Below are positions 1 to 11,800 of a stretch of DNA of 64,000 bases, piece by piece (within the stretch, counting starts at the first letter, position 1; each line of letters begins with the position of its first letter). The translations under genes were made by a program, and so were the position numbers. Location of the stretch: positions 62,001 through 126,000 of the forward strand of contig VTPC01090447.1 in assembly GCA_011009095.1 (NCBI GenBank), read 5' to 3'. The stretch comes from Ignelater luminosus (lineage: Eukaryota > Arthropoda > Insecta > Coleoptera > Elateridae). The notes beneath the pieces were generated by a model. It ran no database searches. It had not been told where the DNA came from and was given only the letters and a program-made list of their open reading frames with translations.

Positions 1-1239
1 TATTCACTTGGCAGTGATAAGTGATAAGAATATGATAATTTAAAATATGATGAAATAATGAAAAAAAAAGGTTAGCATAATTTTAAGAAATAAAAATAAA
101 ATCAGGCGCATTGTTTATGAAAGATCTTGACTGATCTCGACCATTTTAAATGCTGCCAAGACATTAATAAATAAGAAACTAGACAAGCTGAGAATATCTA
201 TGTTCCTCTATTCTAGGTGGCCCTATCATTACCCCAATAAGTGTTGCGAACTTCTATAAAACTCTGATGATAGTCCCTGCTTTCCTTTCAAGATTATGAA
301 GCTGCAAGGCTAACCTCAAATTTAAAAAAAGTTGCCAAAGTAAATCTATATGTGCTTGTCTTTGAGAGAAAAGGAGTAGGAAATAATTTCGAAGCTCCAG
401 ACGTAACGACCAAACTGAAAGGTACAATGAATATCTAACTTTGCAACAGCTCACAACAGCTAAAGCGGTTGAAAGGAACGCAACTAGTGCATAGTGGATC
501 TGTTCGTCCGAGTGATAATAGGATAGAAAAGTATGACGTCATTTAAATATTGGTACAGCATGGAATGTTTCCAAACAAACAACTTTCCCCGTGTACAAAA
601 GTCTATAAGGAATAATTTATTAACCATGATTCTGGGGAGCCAGGACGTGTGGTACGAGTTTCTTTCGGCGCAAGATTACAGTCGTTTAGACAAAAAGCAG
701 AAAGAATATTGTAATTAGTAATTACCTTCATTCGGCAATTCTGAAGGTTACTAGGATAACTTAGGATTATCCTTATGTGTGTATATGTCGATATCATTTT
801 ATTTTCTTGTATCTTGCTAACTCTGCAATAAAAGAAAATAAATATAAATATTTCGCGCTCGATAAGCCGGCGTTTAAACAATCTCGCGTTCAAACGTCGC
901 GTCCTTATGCTCAAACGGTGACGTCCAAATGTCATATACCCATCTTCTAACCCATAGAGCAGCAGTCCCAATAACTAGCAGCTCTTGTTGTCACATGATT
1001 TGGACAGATTGAGCTAATTTATTAAACGTCGCGTCGTGTTATCGCAGCAAAATAACGCTCTTTCCATTCACCACTACGAAAACAAACTAAAAAGAAATTT
1101 GCTTATAGTGCATTATATACTTGCATTTTATCCCTCTATCTCGGATTCCGATAAATGCAGATTTTGGGCGGAACAAGAGGTTCAAGTTCGAGATAATCTC
1201 AATCAGTCCTAGTCCTAAATCCAATCTTTAAAAGATATT
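1..1239. other. unassigned AT-rich sequence with a short CpG cluster
   Basis: No gene or element could be recognised here. Short open frames exist on both strands (for example 533-718 +, 61 codons), but none shows a domain, a splice context or biased codon use. The only compositional feature is a CpG-containing patch at about 845-1040, where variants of AACGTCGCGT recur near positions 890 and 1025. This may be the end of an old repeat. Confidence 0.4.
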
Positions 1240-1689
1240 AAGAAATTCACAGTCAAAGCCAAGCAATTTTTAATTAAAAACTGTTCTTATTTTCTACAGG
1301 AGTATTTTGACTACTACAATGAGCACGATAGCGAGATCTTAATAGTAACTGGAGCTCATACGCCCAGTATTAAATCTTAAAGCAAAAATGGCACAAACAA
1401 ATCTAATACCGGCATCATGGCCAATGTGAGCGTAACCGACGAAATCAAAGAAATTTTTACAATTTACATATGCAATGGGTTAGAAACACTGTAGTAATTG
1501 TTATTTTAATTTAATTATGCTACTTACAGTCACATGTTTTAGTGAATCCGCGAAATGCTATTATTCTCTGTTGATCTTCTTGTTCCTTTGAGAATTCTTA
1601 CATTCAGGCACTAAACCCTTTCTCATTTTCTTTGCAATGACTGAAATTATAATTCAGACTGCAATACTTTACAGATATATTAATATTTT

Positions 1690-1791
1690 AAACAAATTCT
1701 TGGATGAATTTAAAACCATGTTTCAACAACTTATTCAGCAGAACAGCATGGTCTTAAACACGCTAATCACGCTTATCGACAAAATTCAATA
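1690..1791 (+). pseudogene. Jockey-like ORF1 C-terminal remnant
   Basis: The open stretch ends in a Gln/Leu/Asn-rich helix (EFKTMFQQLIQQNSMVLNTL near its end), the typical C-terminus of the Jockey ORF1 nucleic-acid-binding protein. It stops about 20 bases before the ORF2 endonuclease starts. The zinc-knuckle part normally found upstream is not recognisable. Confidence 0.55.
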
Positions 1792-1814
1792 ATTTCATCA
1801 AAATTGTAAAATGG

Positions 1815-3470
1815 AATTCCAATGGGCTTCTACAACATAAACATGGGGTTGAATTGTTTCTCCAACACAACCCAATAGACGTTCTAGTAATAAGTGAAAC
1901 ACACTTTAGAGATAAATTCTACTTTACCATAACAAATTACACCACGTAATATACAAACTATCCGGACAACACTGATCAGACTGGTGCTGCCATTGTAATA
2001 AAAAAGACCATCGGCCAAGCTGTAGTAATAAAAGTAAAAATGATGATTACATGGAAATCATTCCAAGTTATACTCTTTCTTCTGATCACACAACTATAAA
2101 AGTAACAATAAGTAGTTTTGTGGTCTACAAGAAACCAACGCTTAGGCTGCAAAACAGTAAAACACATTGGGAAAAATATCGTACTAAAATTGAAGAGCAA
2201 ATTAATGCGAACGTAATTCTTAAAACCCCAACGAGATAGAGGAAACATTAACTAGCAGAAAAAGAAAAACCAAAGCAAAATGGCGCCAAACACATGCGCC
2301 AATTAGACAAAACTATACTAAATAGAACAACTAACCAATTGAAAACTAAAATCAAAGAAGTACGTGAAAGATCAGTTTTAGATTACGTCATCAACCTCAA
2401 CCGATATAATAACTTAAGTTAGAAATATATTAAACACTTAAAAAGACCTAAAACCCAGGTACCTTCCATCCCTCAAAACCTTCCGGTGTAGGTAAAATAA
2501 TCGCAAGAATTTCCAAAGAAAGGTGCAGTACTTATTACATATATATTTAATGCTATCCTAAAAATAAACCACTGACCAAAACGGTTAAAAACCACAGAAA
2601 TAATACTAATTCCAAAACCAGGTAAAGATCTAAATAACGTATCATTATATCATTTAATAAGTATAAGACTATTGTTACAAAAAATAAATTTTGACCTAGA
2701 CACTAAGGTATGGATACCTCTTCACGAATTCGACTTCAGAAAAAATCATTCTAATGTGCAGCAAGTCCACCGAATTAGTCATCATATACACCAAGCCCTG
2801 AAAGGCAAAATATTTTGCACATCTGTATTCCAGGACATTAGTCAAGCTTTCGACAAAGTCTGGCATACAGGATTATTATACAAGATCAAAAAATATCTTC
2901 CCATCACTTACTTCAAATTATTGAGATCTTATTTAAGCGATGAAAAATTCAAAACTAAATCTGATAATTTCGCAATAAAATCGGGTGTTCACTTAGATCA
3001 AATAAAAACATGATTACATAAGATGGAAAATTAAAATCAATGAAACAAAGTCTCTTTAAGTAACTTTTAGCTTAAGGAGAGGTTAATGTCCTCTAGTATA
3101 CTTAAACAACATACGAATACCGCAATCCACAACTACGAAATACTTAGAAATACATCATCTAGACAAAGGACTGACCTGGAAAGAACACATATTAAAAAAA
3201 CAAAAACAAATCGGTCTAAGAACAAAAGATCTATATTGGTTGATCAATAGAAAATCCAAATTAACATTAGAGAGCAAACTTCTTATTTATAAAACAATAA
3301 TAAACTCTATTTGGACGTACTGCGGTTGCACAAATAAGTCAAACATTACCATTATCCACCGAAGTTAATTCAAAATACTTCGCACGATAACAGATGCACC
3401 TTGGTATGCATCCGACCAAACATTGCACGAAGATCTAAAAATTTATATACGATATATTTCAGGTACAGTT
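1815..3470 (+). pseudogene. Jockey-like ORF2 (endonuclease and reverse transcriptase) pseudogene
   Basis: The endonuclease begins with the WNSNGLLQHKHGVEL block and continues to the LVISETHF motif around 1875-1910, both hallmarks of the APE-type endonuclease of Jockey LINEs. A reverse transcriptase block is visible at 2672-3013: the fingers region (FRKNHSNVQQVHRI), then motif A (FQDISQAFDKVWHTGLL) with its catalytic Asp kept, then SYLSDEKFK. Near 3120-3240 the C-terminal KYLEIHHLDKGLTWKEH motif appears. The YADD motif could not be found. Multiple stops and frame changes show that no functional protein is made. Confidence 0.8.
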
Positions 3471-4000
3471 GAAATACAATATGCTTTCAATTGTTAACAG
3501 CATCTCGCCGTATTCCCGTCATCCTTCGCTAGGCCTTTCTGTCCAAGGCATCCTCCTCTTGTTAAGTTGCGTTCATTTATAGATCTTCTCATATTCTCAT
3601 TTCACGATCTGCGTGGGCTGTCTCGCTTTTTCCTTCCCTGTGGTCTCCACTGAAATATTCTTTTTGTTCATCGTTCTTCAGGGATCTTTTTTTCTATCCT
3701 ATCCACCACTCTCTCTTCTGTTTTCATTTTTGCCTTCACTTCCTTATTTGTTTTTCCTTCTATTCTCGATATTCTTGCGCTTCTTCTAATATAATCCAAT
3801 TCCATAGCTAAAAGTCTTTTTGTCTAATCTGCGTTAAGAGTCTATACTGTCGACCCATAACACAGAACCGATTCCACCACTGCTCTGCCCACTCTCTTTT
3901 TATTTTTATTTGAAGTGTCTTTATCCCACCAGAGAGAATTAAGGCTTCTTATGATTCTCTTACTTTGCAGGATTCTGTGTTTTATTTCTGTTTCTCCGAG

Positions 4001-4860
4001 TCATCCATTTTTATCAATAAATGCTCCCAGGTACTTAAATTTCTCCACTTGATTAATAGCCACGTCATCATTAACCAGAACTTGAAACTGAGCATCGCTG
4101 TTTACTAGCAGATATTCTGTTTTTATTAAACTCATTTGTAGCTTCCATCTTTGATATTCCTGATACAATCTTTTTATCATAAACTCTAGATCATATGAGT
4201 CCTGAGCAGTCACAACCTGATTAACAGCAAAACTAAGGGAAAACAGCGCATCGTTATTTATTAAAATTTCCATTCCGCCACATTTTTCCTTCCAGCTTCT
4301 ACTTAAGAGCTGCTTCTACGTACAGATGCCTGAGTCCCTTTGTGACCTTAATAGGGTGCGAAAGTGTGAAGCCTTTTTTAATTTGTACAGTGTTACATAC
4401 ATTTCCATTATGATCTTTAATAAGTGGCTATCAATGTTTAGCTCTTCTAAGGCTTCCCATAGCTTTGTTCTAAGAACTGTATCGTAAACCTTTTCTAGGT
4501 CCACAAATGCTACATGTATTTCCTTTCGTACTGCTACGAACTTTTCCAACAACTGTTGTAAAATAAACAGATTATCTCTACAGGGCCTATTAGGTGTAAG
4601 TCCACTTTGATCTTCTCCTATTCTGTGACCGATGTTCCGTCTTATTTTATGGTAAATGACTTTGCTGAATAAGCTGCTTATTGTACAGTTTATACTTGAA
4701 CCCCGATAACAGTTAGGGTCTCTTCTGTTACCCTTCTTAAAGATAGTTACCATTAAGTGCGCGGTCTTCCATTCTGATGGTACCTGTACCTGTTGGCGGC
4801 CGTTGTTCACCAACTCGGTTATTCTAGTTAACAGACCAGGGCCTCTGCCTTCAGTAATTC
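4001..4860 (-). pseudogene. reverse transcriptase portion of the RTE-like LINE
   Basis: At 4316-4813 the frame shows the usual LINE reverse transcriptase order: a VPSEWKTAHL segment, IFKKGNRRDPNCYRGSS, then SGLTPNRPCRDNLFILQQL, then motif A in the form HVAFVDLEKVYDTV with its catalytic Asp. The thumb continues in another frame at 4001-4273 with VEKFKYLGAFI, the standard block after the catalytic centre. The YxDD-containing stretch between the two frames is disrupted. It is a dead remnant. Confidence 0.8.
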
Positions 4861-5380
4861 GACAGGGATGTTCCTCGGGTCTGGTGACCGACCATTCTTC
4901 ATCTTAAATAGTGCTGTTTTTACTTCCTCCACTCTTTATTTAGTTGAGGATTGATTATGATATACTCCATACTTTTGTCCATTCTGGTGTTGGGATTAAA
5001 TCTTTGATTGCTTTGTTGGTCCAGTTGCTTTTCAAATTTTCTACCATCTTGCATGTCTCTGTTAATTGCGATCCTCCCACTAGATTTTCAATTTGGATGA
5101 ACTTTTGTTCCCAGAAATTGTTTATTCCATTTTTATTAGTCTTCGTAGCTCTCTATTTTTGGTTTGATATTTTTCTCTCTGCGGGGCTACCTCTTGTAAG
5201 AGTTAGGTTTCTCCTTTAACATATGTTTTATCTCATTAGACATCCACGGAGGTTCTGGTTTTTCTTTTCCTTCATTTTATGTTTCTAAAACTTCTCTTGC
5301 AACTTTGCTTATCATTCTTTTTATATTTCCGTATTCTTCTTCAATTTCGTTGCTTCTGTTCGTGGTAGTTAGGTCTTGTT

Positions 5381-6240
5381 CTAGTCTTTGTGTAAAAAGT
5401 CTCTGATGCTGTCTTGTTTCACGAGGAATAGTTTGTATCGTATACTACTTTCCTTATCTCCATGGTCTTGATTTTGTTGGTCCTTCTTTGTAATCTTTTT
5501 TCTAAACGGGTAGACTAGCTTGGCCACCACTAAATAGCGATCAGTTTCACAATTAGCTCCACACTTCACTCTACAATCTTGTGGTTTTGTGTTTGAACTT
5601 TGTCCAGTGATAAAATAGTTAATGATTGATGTTTGTTGTAGGGTTGGTCTCTTCCATGTATATCTGTGTATGTTTTTATGACTGTCTTGGGAGCTGAATA
5701 TCCGTAGTTTATACTGCTTACATAATTCAATCAGATCTTCTCCTGAGTTGTTGACCACATCTTCTCCATATTTACCTACAACTTCATCATTTCCATGTGA
5801 GGGGATTCGAGCATTAAAGTCGCTTGCAATTATAATGTCTTGACGACTCTTTATCTTATTAAGTTCTTGTGATAGACTCTAGTAAAACTGATCTTTAAAT
5901 TGTTGGGTGTTGTCGTCCGTTGGTGCATAGACTCCTATTACAATAGTCTCATTCCAACAATTTAAGAGTGATGGTAAGAATTCTTTCAAATACCATATTA
6001 TAGTCTTTAGTACATTTCTGAAGTTCTTTCCGTACCAAAAGGGAGATCCCACCTCGTGCATGTTTTTATTTATTTACTCCTGACCAAAAATGGACATATT
6101 TTCTTAAGTTTTATTCCCTTGTCCTTTCTTTTTTGTCTCTGATGGTGCAATAATATTCATGTTGTGCCTTGTCATTTCATATTTTATTTCAGTGTATTTG
6201 TTTGTCATGCCTTGGACATTCCACGTACTAATTCTCAGTG
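5381..6240 (-). pseudogene. endonuclease portion of the RTE-like LINE
   Basis: At 5879-6061 there is SPFWYGKNFRNVLKT followed by ETIVIGVYAPTDD, the central strands of an APE-like endonuclease. At 5381-5758 there is VVNNSGEDLIELCKQYKLRI followed by the IINYFITGQSS block and then CETDRYLVVAKL, which covers the catalytic Asp/His end of the fold with a replaced His (DRYLV where DHYLV is usual). The N-terminal WNVRGM-type start is around 6215-6240. The reading frame changes several times. Confidence 0.75.
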
Positions 6241-6640
6241 TCCGTTTCGTAGCCCGTAGTCGTTGTCTTTTATTCCCGTCCAATTTCCGAGGCTCAGTTT
6301 TGAATACTCGAGCAACCAGAAGATTTTATAGAGAATGAGTTGCTAGCCCATCGCTCCAACTCCCAACCTGGAGGGCCAGAATTTTTTTCTGAGTTTATTC
6401 CCATAAACGGAATGTTCCAGTTTTAAGGAGCCGGAAAGTCGTCTTCCACTCTGTTTTGTTAGCTACATAACGTATACCCATTGCACGCCATGCATTGCCC
6501 AGTGGTTACGGCGGCGGGACGTGGAACTAGAATTTGTCGGTTACATCTTTGATAGACTGTAGGCGTTTCTCATAGTTTTAGTAAAACCACGGCTTCGGTA
6601 ACCGTGACTTCCCCCGAGGTCCAACACTAACCATTTGATT

Positions 6641-7286
6641 TAAAAGCTTCTTATGTTAAAGACGTCATCCAATAACACAGTGCAAAATATCCTGATAGAC
6701 TAGAAAATCATACAAATGTGCTACTACATCCACTATTAGAACATCAAATTGGAAGAAGACTTAAAAGATTTGAATAGGTTTTGTCAATGGAGAATACCTC
6801 ATCATGCCAAATAAGGACAAATATGTGTTCTTAAATCATCACATTAGCCCATAGAAATCCGTTGTATTTTGAGTTCTAATCAATAAAAGACAATAAAAAA
6901 AACCTTTTTCTTGTGACGTAATAATTGTCAAAGTTTAAAGTTATTTTTATTGCTACATTGACTGAAACAAGTTTTTGGGATCTTATCAGCTAATTGACCC
7001 GTTAGTCAGGGGACTTCTTAAAATTTCCACACAATAGACTTCGCAGTGTACATTTATTGAATTGATTGTAAATGACCCTTAAACTCTGTTCAAACTAAAC
7101 AAAACCACCTAAAATCTAATCTCGGTAATTGAAATCGTTAAAACAAGGGACAATGTAATAATAACGTATTTTAAATGCAATTTAAATAGAAGCAGAAAAA
7201 CCACTGACGTCATTCGGTATATCAAAATCTAGACAACCTCTACATTATCATATTTACACAAACCTTGAGTATTTATCTGTATTTAC
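6641..7286. other. sequence between the RTE-like LINE and GH1 copy A exon 3
   Basis: No coding exon was found here. On the - strand this is the position of the third intron of GH1 copy A, downstream of its donor. An exon 4 like that of copy B (GKIIINLDSAWFEPA) was looked for and not seen. The LINE 5' end forms the left boundary. Confidence 0.4.
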
Positions 7287-8403
7287 CATGCTGTTGTTGC
7301 CTGAATGTATTATTGTATAAATGATAAATCGCAGCATGAGCCTTCAAAGCATTATACGAGCAGAGATATTCCCCTATACCGGACAGATTATAGGCTGGTG
7401 GCAGAAGGTCTTGCCCATAGCCCATTAAACAGTATATGTGTGGCTCATTAAATGTCGTCCAAATCTTCACTCTATCTCCAAAATTCTCAAAAACAAATTT
7501 TGCATACTTAACAAAATATTTAATAATTAGAGAGTTTGTATAACCACCAAGATCTTGAAGTACTTGTGGCAGATCAAAATGAAAAATAGTCACCATTGGT
7601 TCTATACCATTTTCCAACAAAAGATCTATCAGCTCATTATAATAACGTATACCATCTGGATTTAACTTATTAGAAAATGGCGAAGGTAATATTCTCGTCC
7701 AAGATAAAGAAAATCTATAAAAATGAACCCCCAAGTCTTTCAGTAATTTTACATCCTCTTTTATCTTATGGTAAGAATCGCATGCCACATCGCCGTTACT
7801 ACCATCGCTTATCTTTTCAGGTCTAGTGTGTGTGAAGTGATCCCAGTTGTTCGTAGATTTACCTAAAAAGTGAATAAATGGTGCCAAGTAAGTTTATTGT
7901 GGTTTCAGATTATTGTAAATAAAAGGTATGCACATTTGTGTTCTGAAAATTGCGCGTTTGAAATATACTCTTGCGGTTGGGAATCACATGCGTCTAAAAC
8001 TAACTGTCATACCGCTAACATTCCATGCTCCTTCAACTTGATAGGCTGATGAAGCAATACCAAACAGAAAATCTCTTGAAAATCTTTCTCCAGATTTATT
8101 CCTAAAATCGTGTCTAAAACAAAGTGTACGTACTTAATTAAATTTTGTCTTGATTACTGAATTGTTTATGTCTGTATATGATATTGTACTAAATAGTCTC
8201 TCTGATCTTGAGAAGTTTTACTAACTTCTTAATGGTTTATGTCTTTGAAGATTAACTATTAATTTTCTAATATTTCTCTGTGATTATTTTTTCTCTGAAC
8301 AAAAGGTACTAGCTACAAAATATGAAGTAAAAGCAGAAAAAAAGGAAACTTACCCGGAAATACACTTTATTAATAAAAAAACAAAAAGGATTTTCTTTTT
8401 CAT
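7287..8403 (-). CDS. GH1 beta-glucosidase-like gene, copy A, exons 1-3 only
   Basis: Three exons of a glycoside hydrolase family 1 protein, which would cleave beta-glycosides after secretion. Exon 1 is 8403-8354 and encodes a signal peptide (MKKKILFVFLLIKCISG). Exon 2 is 8113-8013 (RFSRDFLFGIASSAYQVEGAW). Exon 3 is 7862-7287 (576 nt) and contains SLSWTRILPSP, HFDLPQVLQDLGGY and TTFNEPHIYC with the acid/base Glu. Splice sites are GTAAGT/AG, GTATGA/AG and GTAAAT, and lengths and phases are identical to copy B. All three exons are open. Exons 4-8, with the nucleophile, are not found in the 7.3 kb that follow, which is filled by LINEs. It is therefore either truncated or continues outside the window. 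Its ATG lies 447 bases beyond the stop of copy B. Confidence 0.87.
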
Positions 8404-8764
8404 TATCTCTTTTTTCAACGATACTATGCACATATACCGACGTTTCCATTAAAATATTGCAAAATCTGTAACCAATACTATAAGTAAAACAAAGTGACTG
8501 ATAAGAGTACTATCTTAGATCATACAGATATGATGTACCATAATTATTATGGTTTTATTAATACGCAACAAAGACATAAATAAAAAATAATCTATATATT
8601 ACATCGTTTGTGGTTACATAAAAGGTAAGTAATTATATATTTCTTAAGATGAACATAAACAGTAAAATCAAGATATGTTCGTAAGTCTAAAAAATTATAA
8701 AAGAGATAGAAATTAACTAACCTATAGCTCTAACATATTGAACAAAACAGTTTGATATTTATTA

Positions 8765-8770
8765 TTTATT
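8765..8770 (-). promoter_or_regulatory. polyadenylation signal of GH1 copy B
   Basis: An AATAAA on the - strand lies about 80 bases after the stop codon of copy B and before the start of copy A. It is the first such hexamer and sits at a usual distance. It is inferred from position and not proven. Confidence 0.5.
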
Positions 8771-8849
8771 CTTCAACAAGCTATCAACACTTAAACAAGA
8801 AGAGATCTTAATTACCCATAGCTGTGACTAGAACTAAACAAAAGATTCT

Positions 8850-11800
8850 TTATGGTTTTCTAGTAGATATAACGCCTTTGTAATAATAAGCAGATGCCTT
8901 TGCTTTTCTCGTTCTGTTAGAATCATTGAAGTCTACATGGTAGAATCCATATTTCAATCTACAATTGATTCTCATTGAGATTTATAATACTAAAATCTTT
9001 TTTTACAAAAATACTTACGTATACCCAGTTGACCATTCAAAGCTATCCATGAAACTCCATGCTGAATAACGCTTCACTCGCACGCCATGTTTGTTAACAG
9101 CTTCAAGCAAAGCTGTCAGATACGACTAAAATTCAAGAGCGTTATCCTAACATGTCTTTTTTTAAATTTCTTCTTACCTTATGAAATTTAATTCTTTCTT
9201 GATCTTTAAGTTCTCCGTTATCTGCTAAACCATTCTCTGAAATATAAATGATTGGATTATCATATTGTTGTTTAATCCACATCACTAATTTTTTAATTCC
9301 CCAAGGAACAATCTATAACAATGATTTTGATTAAATTTTATGCTGTCATGTTAAAATTCCTTGTTGATACTTTACTCTAAAAACTGGAAAAGCAGTAGGA
9401 GGCCAAGAAGGATCAAAGTACGAATGAACATTCATGTCTTTTTCAAATGAAGGTGAACCAATAGGATCTTCTGCTTTAGTAGTCGCCAATTTGGTTGTAT
9501 AATGAGCAATACAAAATATGTTATCATGTGTTCCTCGTATATATTCGATTTCTTTTTGTGTAAATAATGGTAAACGTGATTCTTCAAGACCTTCTTGTGC
9601 GCTTCGTTCTGCTATACGTTTTTTCACAATGCTAGGATAGTCTCCAGTTTTGCTAAATATTGGATGTGCGTGGAATCCTAACTAGAACAAAGCGAATTTA
9701 AAACTGGTTGGTTATGTATCTGCACATGCTAATATTTTTACTCAGTTACCTCAAATTGTAAAGCTCGATCGGATGCTTCGATGTCGTCTTTGGAATTGCT
9801 TGCTGGCTCAAACCAAGCGCTGTCTAGATTAATAATTATCTTACCTAGAAATCATTATTTATTACATCTTATAGTTAGTTTTGCTGACGTTATTTTTATT
9901 TGTTTTTTAAATTTCTTATAAAACACTTTAGACAGTTATTTTTGGCAAATAAGCAGATTGTTAAACTGCTACCAGGTGAAATAGATATGTAGTTACAAAA
10001 AAAACTGCTTGTAGTATTAGTCCCATAGATAAACTATTCGTTCCCGATTAAAGTTTGTTTTAGAATTTTCAAATGAATTGATAAACTAGAACAATTCACA
10101 GTAGAATGGATAACAAAGCATACGGGAAGAACAAGTAACAAAAAAAAACACAAATTGACTGAACTAAAATTGTCTTTTATTAGGTGTGGGTAAGAAAGGA
10201 AATTATAATAAGACCTTTAATATAAGTCTGTTCGATCTGTGTTATGTCTTTTTACCAATGATCTACCTAAGAGTAGAACTAAAATAAAATTAACGATTAC
10301 ACTTAGTCAGAAAATAAATACTAAGGCAATTGTTGGAGAACAAAAAATGAACATTATCATGGGAAATAACTCCATGTAACTTTTTCTGTCCGAAAAAATC
10401 AAATTCTAAAGTATATTAGGTTTTTCATTGCTAGTAGACATTTTGTTTCCCATCTTCTTCACGTTAACGAAAGATCAATTTTTATAAAACACAATAGACT
10501 AAAACTAGACCGGACTAACGAGAATAATAGTAATAATAGTGGACACCTTTAATGAATAATTCAAATAAATTAATTTTATAATTCTAACTAGTTTTTATAC
10601 TTACCATGTTGTTTCTCTCTGAATGTATCATTATACAAATGATAAATCGCTGCATGAGCCTTCAACACATTATGCGAACAAATATATTCTCCTATACCAG
10701 ACAGGCTATATGCCGGTGCTAAAGAATCTTGCCCATATCCCATCAAACAATAAATATGCGGTTCGTTGAACGTAGTCCACGTTTTAACTCGATCTCCAAA
10801 ATTCTCAAAAACAAATTTTGCGTACTTAACAAAATACTTAATAATTAAAGTGTTTGTAAAACCACCAAGATCTTGAAGTACTTGCGGTAGATCGAAATGA
10901 ATAAGGGTTATCATTGGTTCTATACCATTTTCTAATAAAAGATCTATCAATTCGTTATAATAACGAATACCATCTGGGTTTAATTTATTAGAGAACGGCG
11001 AAGGTAATATTCTTGTCCAAGATAAAGAAAATCTATAGAAATGAACACCCAAGTCTTTTAATAATCTCACATCATCTTTGATTTTATGGTACGAATCGCA
11101 CGCCACGTCACCGTTACTTCCATTTTGTATCTTTTCTGGTTTTGTGTGTGTAAAATGGTCCCAACTGTTCACGGATTTTCCTGAAAGCCCAATAAATGTT
11201 TATTTTTATAATTGATATTTAATTAACGATCGTTTGCCATACCACTAACGTTCCATGCTCCTTCAATTTGATAAGCCGACGAACCGACACCAAACAAAAA
11301 ATCGTTAGGAAAAACTGTGTCATCTTTAATTTCAGTACTATATCTAAAACAAGACAAGCAGATTATCTATTATCACTACCAGATAGTCTATTGTTGCTAT
11401 AGATGTTACTAAAATACAATTTTATTCTTTGTAGTATAAGGTCCACTTTTTTTATATGTGTAAGTATTGTCTTTTCCGGATAAATACCTTTTACTAATCA
11501 ATTTTTAAATGCAGGTATGTTTAGAATCCTGCAATTACTTTGTTTGAATTTGTTTGATCAAAATTCGTCAGGTGGTTATTGAAATATCAGCTTAAAAAGT
11601 GAGGGTTCGGGAGTTTTTACTTAGATGATAGTTGTCTATCTATTTGCAGGTCGTCCTAAAAGGACATTTACAAAAATATGTCCTTGTACTAGACGTGCGT
11701 CGGTAAGCTATACAATTAAAAGAGAAAATAAGTGCAGAATAAAATGCGTTTGAGAATAAAAGACAAATATTCTTCTGTAAAACTTATAAGAAAAGCCATG

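Larger units (their letters stand above)
1240..3475 (+). mobile_element. Jockey-like non-LTR retrotransposon (LINE), decayed
   Basis: This is a Jockey-clade LINE relic on the + strand with the expected order: end of ORF1, endonuclease, then reverse transcriptase. Translation of several frames gives recognisable blocks, but stops and frameshifts are frequent, so the element is dead. The ORF1 tail ends about 20 bases before ORF2 starts, which is the usual Jockey spacing. The 5' limit is uncertain because only weak ORF1-like sequence is visible before 1690. At the 3' side the sequence meets the oppositely oriented RTE-like element near 3480. No target duplication could be identified. Confidence 0.8.
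3480..6640 (-). mobile_element. RTE-like non-LTR retrotransposon (LINE), decayed
   Basis: The - strand carries an endonuclease followed by a reverse transcriptase and a C-terminal segment, in the order found in RTE-like insect LINEs whose endonuclease is often annotated as craniofacial development protein 2-like. The 5' end lies near 6640 and the 3' end near 3480, where it abuts the Jockey-like relic. Stops and frameshifts are scattered through the coding region, so the copy is inactive. It lies downstream of GH1 copy A on the same strand and may have inserted in that gene's third intron. Confidence 0.8.

Noticed and set aside
603-971. 122-codon - strand frame
   Set aside because: Overlaps other frames and a CpG-rich repeat-like patch. 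The product has no recognisable motif.
5381-6061. Craniofacial-development-protein-like host gene
   Set aside because: This annotation is commonly given to the LINE endonuclease. The reverse transcriptase follows in the same orientation, so it is a retrotransposon.
9346-9627. 93-codon frame as a separate GH1 gene
   Set aside because: It is part of exon 5 of copy B. Splice sites at 9681 and 9376 place it in the larger gene.
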